This document shows, piece after piece, positions 20,641 through 32,397 of a stretch of 64,000 nucleotides of DNA. Under the pieces are notes generated by a model, which saw nothing but the letters and a program-made list of their open reading frames with translations, had not been told where the DNA came from and searched no databases. Both the position numbers and the translations under genes were made by a program. The stretch is from positions 8,639,748 through 8,703,747 of the forward strand of contig ML682059.1 in assembly GCA_007922195.1 (NCBI GenBank). Reading direction: 5' to 3'. The stretch is from Podocnemis expansa (taxonomy: Eukaryota; Chordata; Testudines; Podocnemididae). Numbering within the stretch: position 1 is the stretch's first letter; each line of letters opens with the position of its first letter.

Positions 20641-23600
20641 CTGTTGGACAAGAAAAAGAGAATAGTTTAATGATTCCTCAATAACCAAAACATTCTGAAG
20701 AATTTTTAGTTGGTCAAAATTTAATGAATTTAAGATTATATTATAACTGGGACCAAATAGGAGCATCAGTATTTTCTGTTGCTCACCCCTCTTACTGATT
20801 TTATTATAGCCCATAAACATGAACATTGAAAACCAATCTGCTGACATGCTCACATACAAAAGCCACGTGAAAAAAGTTTAGTTTTGATATAGTCTAAATA
20901 TATTTCAGGGCAATAGCCAGGAAAATGCTGTTTTAGATTTGCTTGAAAAAATATGCAAAAATGTAGTACACTATGACTTCCCTGTCTACTAATTAGAGTC
21001 AGCTCCTTATGGGCAAATAGATTTTTACAGCAGAAAGACATCATCAGTTTATACAGTTAAGTTAGCCTCCCAAAACAGACAATCAGATCTGCACAAGAGC
21101 CTGCCCTCAGTATCCCCAAACATGCTAGGCAAAATTTTGCTCCATCTTTGTGAGACCTCCATTAAGCAACAGTTTTACCAGTTCTATGAGTGACTGATTA
21201 AAACAAGTTTTTACTGTACAGTTATTAAATGAAAAAGAAAAAGGCCTACCTTGTTTTTTGCATCAGTAGGAGTGCCTTCTGGAATTGCTGGAGCAGATGC
21301 AGCTTCGTCTAAATAGGAACTGTCCTCATCAACTAAAAGCTCATCACCTAAGGCATCCAGTTCTGAAATTAAATTATTACGTTACGTATGTTAATATAAT
21401 TAAGGAACTTAACTGGCATGGTGAAAAAATGAAGCTACCAAAGTTACTGGAGGATGCATTAAAAACTAAGCCAGAGCATCTATCATGACAGATGTGCCTT
21501 AGGGCAACTGGAATATGCAGAAGGGGTCACAGCTAACAGACCCTCTCCTTCAATTATTACTCTGACCAGGAAAATGTATGGGGTTTCACAACATAGAGGA
21601 TATGCAAACAGCAACCCAGGATAGATAGGGATGGTGGAGCATTGTCTGTGCACTAAGCAACATCTAACAGAGCAGGAAAGATTCATATTTAGAACAAAGA
21701 AAGAGTGTGAAGTTGTTCCAAAAAAGATGCAACTATGATCTATATCCGAGCCAAATAAATTCATGTTAATTAATTCAACAATTAGAGATACATTAAAAAG
21801 CACTAGTAAGAAAGTACCACTAAATCGCCTTCTATTCACTAACCTGCCTCCAAGTCATCTTCATCAATCTCTGGTGTTCCATAACTACGACCCAGCGCAT
21901 CCTGGATTTCACTGGCCTCTTCCATCATATCCTCCAATTGGTCTTGTATGTCCTGTGGTAACAACAAACAAATTTATCCCAAATGCACAAGTACAAGCTG
22001 ATTCAACTAAAATTATACACTGAAGTTAGAAGTGACTCAGGAGCTAATGAAGAATAAACTACTGAACAATTATATTTATAAATACTTTTTGAAATTGTTA
22101 TAAGAATAGAATATTGTGTTAATTATGCATTTGGTGTAACCCTCTGAGCTCTCAGCTATTAAAAAAAAGAAAGGATGTACAGGAATAAGGGAAGGGGAAC
22201 TGGCACCAAAATCTATGAACATAGCAGATAGTTTTATAGTTGTACAAATTGAATTTAAAGACTTGTAAAACTAGTATTAGCTTGCAAACTAAACTCCCTC
22301 CCCCGCCTCCATGCTCTGAACTCTAATATAGAAGTGCTGGGATCAATTTTTTCTTCACCTATGTTCCTATCAAACGATACAAGTCCCCTAGCATGGTCAA
22401 CGGATTGTTTGCACATTAAAACAGATATTAAACTTCTAAGACTGCAAATGAAGGCAGTCAAAACCAATGGCATTGTCAAATTAGATGGCTGGATATTGTA
22501 CAAAATGGGGTCAGATGCATCCAGGATGGGCTGAAAAAAGCACATTTGAAGCATGAAAAATCAGAACAGGAACACAAGCAAGAAGTCCCGTGGCACTTAA
22601 AGACTAACAAATTTATTTATTGCATGAATCTTTTCCCACAAAAGCTCATGTAATTAATAAATTTGTTAGTCTTTAAGTGCCACAGGACTTCTTGTTTGTT
22701 TTGCTGAACAACTAACACAGCTGCTCCTCGAACAGAACAGGCATGTTAACTATGCAACTACATGACAGAACCAACACGAATAGGAAGAATAAGATGTGAT
22801 TAGACAGGATTTCACAAAACACTTAAAAAACCAGTAGAATTGAAAATGGATGTCCCAACAGAGCATGCTGCAGCCCGTGAGATATTAAAAGCCAAACAAA
22901 AAGCGATCAGCCGAGTGGCATTATGAAACAATCCAAAGCATTGTTATATTTAATACTGGAGTTGAGAAGATGGAAGTAGCTCCACATTAGAAGGACTGTC
23001 TAGCTAGAAGAAGAAGTCTCTTCCACAATTTCAAGAAAATACTGTGTATCAAACTCTTGTTTTATCAATAATTTCAACTCAGACACTTGGGGTGTCTGCC
23101 AATTTATAGGCAGGGAGGAAAAGACCCACAACTAAATGCCATAGAGACATTTATGCTTGACGCTAAGGATATATCCATATTTATAACTAATAAATATGAA
23201 ACCACTAGTTGGGAGGCCTGGAAAGAATCAACCTCAAGTATAGAAATTTGAGAAAGTTTATCTAGGTGTTCTAGTGAATGAGGGACTAACTTGAGTTGTG
23301 CCAAGTTATTCTATTTAAAAAACACAGATTTTTGGTGCAACTCTTTCACTAAACACTTATTCAGCTAAAATAGCAAGCACTACCTCCAAAGGACTTAAAA
23401 TGTAGGCACTGTGCATAAATACACCAAAAAGATGAATTTAGCAGTCAAGTTGCAGTGTTTTAACCTTTGTGTTTTAATTCTCCCTTTTAGCAAAGTCATA
23501 GCTGTCATTTAGTAAAAACTTCTTAGGGAAGGACTAAGAACTAGGCCTTGTATACTTTTTTGATGTGTGTTTTCAGGAGGTACTGAGACATGAGATTGGG

Positions 23601-26600
23601 AGACTGGTGAATCAATCTGGAAGGAATATTCAGGTAACAACGGCAACATGGAAGAATATTAGGAAACAGAAGTGGGAGAAGAATATAACCAGAGCAGATT
23701 GTCACAGTTTGGGAGGAACAAGTGGCTGCAGCAGAGATGTTGTTCCAGTGGGGTAATCCAGTTTGATGAACTGAAAAACCAAGTGTTGGACTATACAGTC
23801 ACCAGAATTAAAAATCCGTGTGATCAGGATTAGCAGTGTGTAGAAAATCAGGTCAGTTTCATCTTTCACAAAAGCTGTATAACTGCTCATTTCTGACTGA
23901 AGCAATCAGCTGTGCATTTAGCTCATTTCATTCTCTCTGAAATAGGCAGTGAACATTTATTCCCACCTAAACTTTGTGTGCACAGTAATAGTTACTATTT
24001 AACACCTTAACACAGAATCTTTGGATAGTTTAGTGATACATCATACAAATGCTCACCTCAATCTGATCAATTTTGACTTGCTTGTAAGCCTTCTTCATTT
24101 CTTTCACTCCCAGTTTCATAGCATCAACCTACAGAAGAATAAAACAAGATGCTTGTATCTACTGCAGCACTTACAAATAAAGCAAACTTGAAATAAATGT
24201 ATTGATACCGTTGTCTTTGTGTCCTTCAGTGACTGGATGGTGTAATTGGCTTGTTCCATATTAAAAGACTGCTGTGACAAATTATCGCGTTGTTGTTCAT
24301 ACCTGTTAAAGTATTACAAATGCTATGTTTAAAACATTACCGTATGTCATGCAATTTGTAAGTAACCCAAATAAAATTCCCAAGATACTTGAGAGAAGGA
24401 ATACTTTTCAAACTTGGAAACAAAAACAGAAGGTAATCTTTATTCTTTATTTACTTGTAAACCATGTTTGGTAATGGTCATTTTAATTTTGTTTAACGGT
24501 CCTTAGAATTTGACTACATATCTATGTCTGCTACTTGAAAAAGTTATGTCTGAATGCAGAACTAACCTCTTGCTTAGAAGGCTGGAAACAATGCATACTC
24601 ATGGTTACAAAGGTTTATATAGCAGGGCTCGACAAACTGGTTCCCAGCTAAGCGCCAGCAGTTTTATTTTTGGTTGCCAGAGGCACTCTTCTGCTGCATT
24701 TCCCCAGCGGAGCTAGGAGCCAGGCTACCCACCCCAGTCACCATGATGACCTGGTGCTTGGGTTTTGTCGATCCTTGTTATACAGTGTGCAATACTGTGA
24801 TATAAAGGTTTTATTTACATTAATTTGGGACAACTTACTAATGCCAAGCAATATGGGAGAAATGTAGGTAATTCAAAATAGTGTTCTGATTGGGTCAAAT
24901 TGGAATGTAAAGAACACCAGTGAGAGCAAAGGGCCATTCTGCATGTAAAGTATTTACTGTGCTGTTGATTCATACATGTAAAGTAGCCATTCATGTAACA
25001 TGCAGCAATATCCATCCATATATCTAAAAGCAAGACAGAAACTCAAGTGTAACTTCAGTGATTTATCTAGATTTCATTTGATTTTAACTCAAAAGTGTAC
25101 CAGTACTCCAATTACAGTTATATAACTAACATGTATGTTAAATATCCAAGATATTTATCTATTTATGTCAGAGCTTGACAAAATTGGCTCCCAACAAGGC
25201 ACCAGTGTTCTATTTTTGGTCACCAGAGGGCACTCTTCCACTGCATTTCCACAGCAAGGCTAGGAACCAGCCTATAAACCCATGATCACCATGGCGACCT
25301 AGCACCTGGGTTTTGTCAAGCCCTGATTTATCTACAAATAAAGCAGACACTGAGAAATTATTAGCTTTGGTAAGATGATCAAAAAGTAGATGTTTCTAAG
25401 TAACTGACTGCCATTTCTTCCTTGATTTGTGTGCAAGAATATTCAGAAGAAATGGAAGAAGTGAAAAGCATACCAATCTCTACAAATGAAACAGTATTTC
25501 ATTATGTATTAAGAAAGCTTTAAACTTACATTCGCTTCTGCTTTAACACTCTCAAAGCCTTCTGTTTTACCATATTCTGAAAAAGAAGCAATAGCCAGAT
25601 GTTTATGAAAACAAAGCTGGGTTACACTATTATGCTATTTAATGCATAAACTGTGAGAGGTCCTTTCTTTTAAATTGTGATCACTGTTAAACACATGTAA
25701 CAGTCACAATGAATACATGGTGCAAAATGAGTATTAAAACAATGAAAATCTATAGAACTACTTTTAAAGAAAGGGAAAACACACTCAAAAAAGCAGAACA
25801 CACGTCTATAAATGGCAACTTCATTGGTCATTACCTTTCAAAAACATTTCAGTGGTCGGTATCAACCAAATAATGCTTTACATGGTGCTATCAGTATTTC
25901 ACTACATGCATGGAGAATTTCCATTCACTTTAAAACTCAAAACAAACTAAACTTAAATTAAACTTTGTTGTTTCCTTTGTTGTGTCTGCCCCATCTTGCA
26001 AGTTTGGGAGTTTTTCTCCCTCTATCCATTTTTCAATGTTTACCTCCCCCATAGGCAGTTGAACCAAGGAGCCTGCCCCTACACACCTGACTTCAGAGAA
26101 CAGCAGAGGAAGGACGGAGAGAAAGCAAGGAGACTCAGACTCCCCCCTACCATGAAAGTCTACTGGTTTCATGGGGCACCCAGATTGCACTTCTAAGCAC
26201 CTGCATTTTCTCTCTGCTTCCTCCTCTCCCTGTACCATTGCTTTCCATATTCTGGTTTGGACGTTTGACCTCAAAGAATCTTAAAAGTAAGAAAACTTGT
26301 CCCACTTTCATCTTTTCTCCTACCCACAGTGAGATCTCATTTGCATCTCTCAATACATAAAAAGCTGGCAAAGTTGACATTTAGTGTTTTACTGACATTT
26401 CAATGTTTCCTTGGTAGGTGTTCAATTTAGTGAAATCAGTGACAATTATGAAAAGAGACACAGTGATTAGTTCAGAGAAAGATCCAGTTTAACACAGTGT
26501 GACTGGCCAGCCAGAGCGTGCCTGGCTAAGTCTACCATCACTAATAGCCTGATGTAGACATAAGATGCAGATAATCTTATTTCTGACTTTGTAGACTTTT

Positions 26601-29600
26601 CTTAGTTCTACACAGAGTAGCGTTATGAAAATGAAATTTCATTTAACGGCTAGCAACTGATATGGCACAAATGGGGAAGATAGTTGAGAATACAAGTTTA
26701 TAGAAGCCCACCCTCTACCAAGTTTGCAGGAAGCACTTTTAATGATACTTCTAAGAACTTGAGGAACTGGTTACATTGCTACATTACATCAAAGACATAG
26801 TATGAGTCACTTCTCACGTGTACACCAACGAGCATTCTTACCTTTGCAGGCCCCTCCCTCATTTTCTTCATTTGATCTTTATACTTCACCAGTTCTGCAT
26901 CGAGCCTACCAATTTTCTTGTCTATTGACTCAGCTCTGCTATCCACCTATGGTACAAGGAAAATAGACAAAAAATTCACAGCTGATCTTCAAGATTTCAA
27001 GATCTTCAAGTATTTGTAGTCCTTGGAGCAAAGTGTATTCACACACAGAGTTGCTGTTATACATACTAGACTTAAAGTGTCAAAAAGCTTTTTGGAAGAA
27101 GACAATTAGATAACCAAAGGTGGCTAAAGTTTCTCCGAATGGGATTACACTCATTAAACAACTAGACTTTCTTAGTTAACATTTACTGACTTTAGTATTC
27201 AGAGAAGTGTCTCAAAGACAATTTATGCTCTTCATTCTGTGAATCATGATTAGGGATGAGCATGCAAGGATACTCAATTGATAGTCATTGATATGACATT
27301 AAATTTGTATAATATCATCTGTATGGAGGTAGTCAGTCAACATTTTAATTCTGGTGCATTTTTTCTTCCATTAGACCCCTGTTTCTCTAAACAAGGAAAC
27401 GGTATACGCCATCTTGGAGGGGGATATTGATAATACACTATTGCCAGAGGTATTTTCTATGCAGAGCAGTTAATATCAGCTCTCTTCCCACAAGACACAA
27501 AACCAATGGTCACAGCTGCCACTGAAAGATTTACTTTTAAGCTCTCCACTGTGCTTTATTAATTAAATGAAAATAAAATGTGCACTATTTTAAAAATATA
27601 CTACTACATTTAGGGAGGCTTGCATCAACTCTCACAGGGTCCCAAAGTCTCCACAAACAACATACATCTTCCTTTTAACTCAACACCAGGGTTGGAAGAC
27701 AGTCTTATTTGGACAGCTAGCACGCATCATACTGCGCAACAGGATGACTGTAAATAAGACACTGAGGCAAACCCTCCTCTTATAATTATTATGTATGCCA
27801 TAGATTACAGTGTACACAGAACAGACACAACCTCAGTTTTAAGGAGGTGTCTAAAAAATTCTGACATCACAGAGTTCATGGAACTCTCCTGCCCCCTAAC
27901 AGAAGTTGCTGAAAGCTGACCGCATGCCATATGCGGTTGGCTTCCCCCAATGTGTCCCGTTGAACAGATACACAAGGTATTTTACGTGCCTTGTGTATCT
28001 GCCATCAACTGACACCAAAAAGCCCTGTAAGCGTAGACTAGGGCTCAGTTCATTTGCTTCCAAAGGACTGAGCTGGCTGTACTAGGACTTAACTATGGGA
28101 TGAGGGACTTTAAATTCTATCTTTAAACAAATGATATACAAAAAAAAAAAGCTTTTATGTGTTCAAAGTAGGTGAAACTTCTCCACATAATCTAAGGCAA
28201 ATTTCAGTTCACACACACACAGGAGAACTGAGTTTCATTACTAAATGGCTTTTTCCCCCCCTATACAAGTGATTAATAAGCAAAGAGGTACTGCATTTAT
28301 TTCCAGAAAAAGGCCATGGTGAGAGCTAACAAGTTCATTCCGGTATAAATATATTAAGCTTCTGTTTCTCATATGACATAACTAAGATTTTAGTTACGCC
28401 TTAATTGTCCCCAAACTGAGCACTGTTTTTTTTGAAGAAAACTGCCAATTTGTCTTACCTAAAAATTAAATTCGTAAACAGGAGTAAATTATAAAAGAAT
28501 GATGAAGAAACCCACATAAGCTAATTGTTAGGAAAAAGGAAAGGGTTAACAGTAACCTTACATTTTCAGTAACTGTTTTGAAATGAATGGGTCATATCAA
28601 ACCCTGACCTAACTTAAAACTGAATTAATCCACCATTTCCAATCATGTGCATATTTATCAATGTATTACAGCATACATGAACTTGGTAAGGATTGTTACA
28701 TTATGCATTACTTGTAGCGTAGACTACAGTAAGACTTATTTTATATTGAAAAAAGATTGGCTCAGCTTCTATTAGCTGTTAACAAATCTTAATCACTACA
28801 CCAATTGTACCCTTCCAGTCTACCCACAGACACTTGTTTAGTTATTACAAACTGCTGAGCAACTAGAAAAGAAACAGGACATATGTAAACATAAAAAAAC
28901 ATGAAAAGGATAGAGGCAGCAACTATCCAGCAAATGGCATAAAGAAGAGTGTGTCCAAAATTGACAGGAGTATTTAAATATTTATATGCATTAAGCTTGG
29001 TAATTCTGAGAACCTCACACAGTGTTCAGGAATACAGGGTAAATTTTCATTTCCATACGCTGCTTTCTATAGTGACCCTTGAGACCAAATACTACAGCAT
29101 CCCCATCCTTATTATAGAATCTATTATATACATATTAACTATTGTACCTGTTATGCAAATAAGTTGTCTACAAGACAGAAGAAGATTTACTGTTTAAAGA
29201 TTAATTCCATAAAAATTCTAGAGAGTACCACTGAAAATCAAACCAATCATTTTTACTTAGTAACTTCTTGAAGCAACGCTCAGTAGGAAAAGTTATTCCA
29301 AACACTGACCATGATTATCACTCTCTTCTATTTATTTGTCCAGTAACACAATCAATTTATCTGATTCACACCCACAGTTGATGTGATTACATATTAGGCA
29401 CAGCTGGGCACCTAAATTATTGGAAAATCTGTTTTTAACAGGATCACCATTAGGTTAAAAAGATAAGTCACTGAGAATGATGAAAGAATGAGTTGCTTCA
29501 AACTGTCTAAAATACTAGAAGACAGTCGTGAATTAGTTTTACTTCACATTTGAAAGGTTTCGTTGCCACCATAATGGCTAAAAGGGATGTTTTTGCCTGC

Positions 29601-30953
29601 CTAAAAGTTTGTGAAATACCACAAGGAGCCATATTCTTTTCCCTCAACTTTTAATTACTTAATATATATAGTGGAAAATTATGCTTCCTGAAGCAAAACT
29701 TCAGTAGATTTCTTCTTTTCAGAGACTTTAAGGGCTGAACAGCCCACAAGATCATGTGGTCTGACCTTCTAAATGTCTTCCTAAACTTTCATTATGACTA
29801 AGGTTACAGTAGTAATCAGGCACCAACCACACATTTGACTGTTCTATTAATACCTCTCAACTTTGTACAAGTTTAAAGGACATTTAAACAAGCCAGCACA
29901 TCCGTGGACGCCTTTACTCTGTTGTGCAGCAAGTTCATCTGTCAGAAATTGTGCTAAGAACAATCCCATCATTCTTCACCAGCCTGAGAGTGGATTCATG
30001 TGACTCGCCTACCCTCTGAACTGCGTGATGTGAGGCTTCCTGCTGGGCTCAGTTCTGCTATTCCACAGTAGGCTGTTTGGGACGGGCAGGAAGTGGGCGG
30101 TTGGACAAGACAGAACAAGAAAGGAGAAAGGGAGAAGAGGATGACACCACTTGGAAGCTCGAATAGCAGCAATGGCAAGAGAGAAAACATGAAGGTATGA
30201 GTGCATCTGGCCATAGGTGTCCTGAGTATCTATAGGGGCTGTCTCTCATGGTTTGAACCTAACAACTGCTCTGATTTGCTGTTACTGTATGACCTGATCC
30301 TATGTTTTACACCCCCTTGCATTTAGTTTCATTCCCTTCTGTAAGTTCACCCTCTTTGAAGCATCTGATGAAGCGGGATTTTCTCCCACAAAAGCTCATG
30401 TGAAAAATACATCTCTAGCGGGGTCTCTCTGTGCGTCGATACCGCTGCATGTCTCTCAGGGTATCGCCTCCACAGGTGTGGCCGGGTGCCAGTCTCTATA
30501 GGTGCGGCTGTTGTCTTGGATGGGAGTGTCTCACGCGCACACCCCACAGCTCTCTCTGTGGTGCCATTACCTCTCTCGGGGGAGGGTCAGAGCCTCAGGG
30601 GGGCTCTATATGTCTCACTCTACTCAGGCCGCTGTGCTCTCTGTGGCAGCGCTCCCTAATGGGTACGCCCTGAGCAGGTGGGCCACAGCATTTTTTGAAA
30701 AAGTACTCAGAGGTCTGGCTTAGCTCATGAATATTCATGGCTTCATTTGGAGGGCAGAGGGTGGTGCTGATTAAGGGGTGCCACAGCAGAGACCAGCTAT
30801 GGGTCTGCCGGGGAAGGGTGGCGCGCAGCGGCGGGCTCCTGAGGAGAAGAAAGGGCGGGGCGGGCCGGCCCCTCCCCCACTCACCGTCCCGATACAGTCG
30901 GTGAGGGTCGGCGGCGGCACTTTCGGCTTCGATTTGCCGAAGAATCGATTCAT
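20590..30953 (-). CDS. CHMP5: CHMP5, charged multivesicular body protein 5 (complete)
   Basis: CHMP5 is an ESCRT-III-related protein acting on endosomal membranes in multivesicular-body formation. It binds LIP5/VTA1, the cofactor of the VPS4 ATPase. Eight exons join in frame: 30953-30885, 26946-26842, 25576-25530, 24302-24209, 24128-24057, 21952-21844, 21362-21250 and 20640-20590, giving 219 codons plus TAA, the same length as human. Residues 1-23 ([20 protein letters not shown]) are the characteristic basic N-terminus. Residues 24-130 form the long basic helical hairpin of the Snf7-type core. Residues 130-203 are the acidic helical region ([28 protein letters not shown]) linked to LIP5 binding. 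Residues 204-219 ([16 protein letters not shown]) are the conserved tail. The gene looks fully functional. Confidence 0.98.
21250..21362 (-). CDS. CHMP5: CHMP5 coding exon 7
   Basis: 113 bp; acceptor TTCAG|AACTGG, donor AAG|GTAGGC. It encodes [20 protein letters not shown] ... [12 protein letters not shown]. Confidence 0.97.
21844..21952 (-). CDS. CHMP5: CHMP5 coding exon 6
   Basis: 109 bp; acceptor CACAG|GACA, donor GCAG|GTTAGT. It encodes the acidic [20 protein letters not shown] ... [14 protein letters not shown], part of the LIP5-binding half. Confidence 0.97.
22575..22738. repeat. Fold-back (palindromic) SINE-like element
   Basis: Two arms in inverted orientation: about 22585-22619 and 22654-22690 match over 35 bp with one difference, around a spacer containing CTTTTCCCACAAAAGCTCAT. 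The transcript or single strand could form a long hairpin. It lies in CHMP5 intron 5. Confidence 0.8.
24057..24128 (-). CDS. CHMP5: CHMP5 coding exon 5
   Basis: 72 bp, 24 codons, phase 0; acceptor TGTAG|GTTG, donor GAG|GTGAGC. It encodes [16 protein letters not shown] then QVKIDQIE. The intron separating it from exon 4 is only 80 bp, by far the shortest in the window. Confidence 0.97.
24209..24302 (-). CDS. CHMP5: CHMP5 coding exon 4
   Basis: 94 bp; acceptor AACAG|GTATG, donor ACG|GTATCA. It encodes residues 74-105 ([17 protein letters not shown] ... KDTKTT), the second helix of the hairpin. Confidence 0.97.
24623..24777 (+). mobile_element. Short hAT-like element, CAGGGCTCGACAAA family, copy 1
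   Basis: 155 bp from CAGGGCTCGACAAAC to TTTTGTCGATCCTTG, flanked by TTATATAG and TTATACAG (7 of 8). It lies in CHMP5 intron 3, 390 bp from a second copy in the same orientation. Confidence 0.75.
25169..25325 (+). mobile_element. Short hAT-like element, CAGGGCTCGACAAA family, copy 2
   Basis: 157 bp from CAGAGCTTGACAAAA to TTTTGTCAAGCCCTG, flanked by ATTTATGT and ATTTATCT (7 of 8). It aligns along its full length with 24623-24777. The different flanks show an independent insertion, not a local duplication. Confidence 0.75.
25530..25576 (-). CDS. CHMP5: CHMP5 coding exon 3
   Basis: 47-bp short exon; acceptor TTTCAG|AATATG, donor GAAT|GTAAGT. It encodes [15 protein letters not shown] and the first two bases of Met74. 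It is too short to stand out on its own, but both neighbours demand it. Confidence 0.97.
25577..26841. other. CHMP5 intron 2
   Basis: Unique AT-rich intronic sequence; no repeat or exon recognised. Confidence 0.7.
26842..26946 (-). CDS. CHMP5: CHMP5 coding exon 2
   Basis: 105 bp, 35 codons, phase 0; acceptor CATAG|GTGG, donor AAG|GTAAG. It encodes [19 protein letters not shown] ... MRE then GPAK, the first Snf7 helix. Confidence 0.97.
27860..28060. mobile_element. MITE-like element with internal hairpin
   Basis: Contains a short hairpin (ACACAAGG, then TATTTTACGTG, then CCTTGTGT, 27970-27996) next to CATGCCATATGCGG. The same hairpin and flanking order recur at 49100-49145. Ends are not defined. 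Confidence 0.5.
30253..30420 (+). repeat. SINE-like repeat, long form, 3'-truncated
   Basis: Runs from TTTGAACCTAACAACTGCTC through TGACCTGATCC to GGGATTTTCTCCCACAAAAG, and stops before the usual GTTAGTCTTTAAG end. Confidence 0.7.
30658..30793. mobile_element. hAT-like copy adjoining CHMP5 exon 1
   Basis: Matches 49562-49748 over the interior (TTTTTTGAAAAAGTACTCA, GCTCATGAATATTCATG, TTCATTTGGA, GTGCCAC). Its terminal repeats are degraded. It ends about 90 bp from the CHMP5 exon 1 donor. Confidence 0.6.
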
Positions 30954-31350
30954 CGCGGCGGCGGCAGAGCGGGACCCAGACGCAGGACTGCGAGGCGACG
31001 GCGGCGACGCGCCCAACCCGGAAGTGCTCCGCCAGCCGGCCGGGCCCTACCTCGCCCCGCCCCCCGCCGACCGTTCGCTCTGCGCCGGCGCCAGCGACGC
31101 CTCCCGCCGCAGCCAATCCGAGAGCGCGTCCGAGTAAGGGCGGAAGTGAGGATGGAAGAGACGTGAAGGGCGCGCACCCGGCTCTTCCGCCCGAGTGAGG
31201 GAGCAGCGTCGGCGATTGGTCGGGTTGGGCGGTGACGAAGAAGGACGGAACCACCCCAGCGGCGGCTTCCGACCCGCCCACTCGATCCCCTCCCCCCAGG
31301 CCGTGCGTGGAGCTGCCCGGCTCCCTGTTCAGGCTCCCCTGGCCCCTCAC
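30780..31350. promoter_or_regulatory. CHMP5: CpG-rich promoter of CHMP5
   Basis: A GC- and CpG-dense block spanning CHMP5 exon 1 and about 400 bp upstream. It includes a CCAAT box on the plus strand (AGCCAATCC near 31112) and an inverted one (GATTGGTC near 31214). No TATA box is evident. It ends where the SINE-like copy at 31362 starts. No divergent gene with a recognisable product starts here. Confidence 0.72.
30885..30953 (-). CDS. CHMP5: CHMP5 coding exon 1
   Basis: 69 bp, 23 codons, from the ATG at 30953 to donor ACG|GTGAGT. It encodes [20 protein letters not shown] plus IGT. A longer in-frame extension exists upstream but has no family support, so the conserved MNRFFG start was chosen. 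Confidence 0.97.
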
Positions 31351-31361
31351 CCCGGACTGAG

Positions 31362-31475
31362 GATTTTCTCCCACGAAAGCTCATGCGAAAAATAAATCTA
31401 TTAGTCCTTAAGTGCCACACCACTCCTTTATTTTTTTTGCTGGACCAGGCTAACACAGCTGCCCCTTTGGAAATG
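31362..31475 (+). repeat. SINE-like interspersed repeat at the CHMP5 island edge
   Basis: GATTTTCTCCCACGAAAGCT, ATTAGTCCTTAAGTGCCACA and GGCTAACACAGCTGCCCCTT mark a single-arm copy. The CpG-rich block ends where it begins. Confidence 0.75.
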
Positions 31476-31901
31476 GAGGAAGGGCTGTCAGCAGCCTTCG
31501 CCTGCGGACACTTCCCCCTTCTTATGACACCAACCTCCAGCATTGTCCCAGTCTCCAAAAAGTAAAGAAGAAAAAAATAAATTAAAGATGGTCACGTGAC
31601 ATTAACCCCTCTTCCTCCAGAGAGAGTTTGCAATTCTACTCCAGTCTCATTCCATCATACTGCCCTGCCCCTGGGAGGGGCTAGTCAGTGGTTTTCAACC
31701 ACTGCGTCAGGACACAATGCTGTCTTGGGTAGGGCTACCAGCCACCGACGCCGGGGAAGGATGACAGGGAAATACAAAAAGGACAACACATGGTGAAACT
31801 GTAGTATTAATATTCTTCTGTTTTTAGAGAGCCCTGGAACACCTTCCCTTAAAAAAAAAAAAAAAAAAAAAGATATTCTGTGGCACTCCAGCATATTAAC
31901 C

Positions 31902-32111
31902 CAGGGGTCTTAAACTCAAATCACCACGAGGGCCACCTGAGCACTAGTACAGCGCTGCATGAGGACTAGTACATTAGCACAAGGGCCACACCACTGAAAC
32001 CTTTTCGTACAACAATATTGCAAATATTGATAACAATAGTGTCATTGCAGGCTGCAGGGAATAGCTTTAAGGGCCACATGCATCCTACAGGCTGCGTGTT
32101 TGAGAACCCCG
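31902..32111 (-). mobile_element. hAT-like element, CAGGGGTCTCAAAC family, copy 3
   Basis: 210 bp bounded by CAGGGGTCTTAAACTC and GTTTGAGAACCCCG, flanked by TATTAACC and TTTTAACC (7 of 8). The interior is reversed relative to copy 1. It is inserted at the edge of repeat R2. Confidence 0.8.
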
Positions 32112-32227
32112 TTTTAACCCCTATAAGTAAAAAGCAAGACAAAGTCATGTATTTTAAAATGCCTGCCAGACAGAGGATGTGAAGGTAAAAAGGGGACATG
32201 TCCTTTTGCCTGACATCTGGTAACCCT
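32112..32227 (-). repeat. Interspersed repeat R2, inverted partner of 16951-17068
   Basis: The reverse complement begins with a degenerate GGTTACCAGATGTC end and runs to GGGGTTAAAAC. It matches the repeat beside the BAG1 promoter. A hAT-like element (31902-32111) is inserted at its left edge, so the repeat is older than that insertion. Confidence 0.7.
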
Positions 32228-32397
32228 AGTCCCGGAGAGCCTGGGAGGTGGCTGGATTGGGCCTGTGTGTCCTATAAGGGCACAACCCATGGCCAAGCAT
32301 GCCACAACACATAAAAGAACCACTGCAGTAGGTGGTCAAAAGTTACATCCAGCTACCGTCACCTACCTTGTCTTTAATACATTAGAGCAGGGGTCTC

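Larger units (their letters stand above)
20641..24056. other. CHMP5 introns 5-7
   Basis: Non-coding sequence between exons 5 and 8 (20641-21249, 21363-21843, 21953-24056). Apart from the fold-back SINE-like element at 22575-22738 I see only unique AT-rich DNA. Confidence 0.7.
26947..30884. other. CHMP5 intron 1
   Basis: A 3.9-kb intron. It holds a hairpin-bearing MITE-like element (27860-28060), a SINE-like copy (30253-30420) and a hAT-like copy next to exon 1 (30658-30793). 30420-30657 is GC-rich sequence I cannot classify. 28.1-30.2 kb shows nothing I can name. Confidence 0.7.

Noticed and set aside
30595..31374. Open frame of 259 codons on the minus strand across the CHMP5 promoter
   Set aside because: It is in a different frame from CHMP5 exon 1 and is open because the region is GC-rich. 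The family start MNRFFG lies in another frame.
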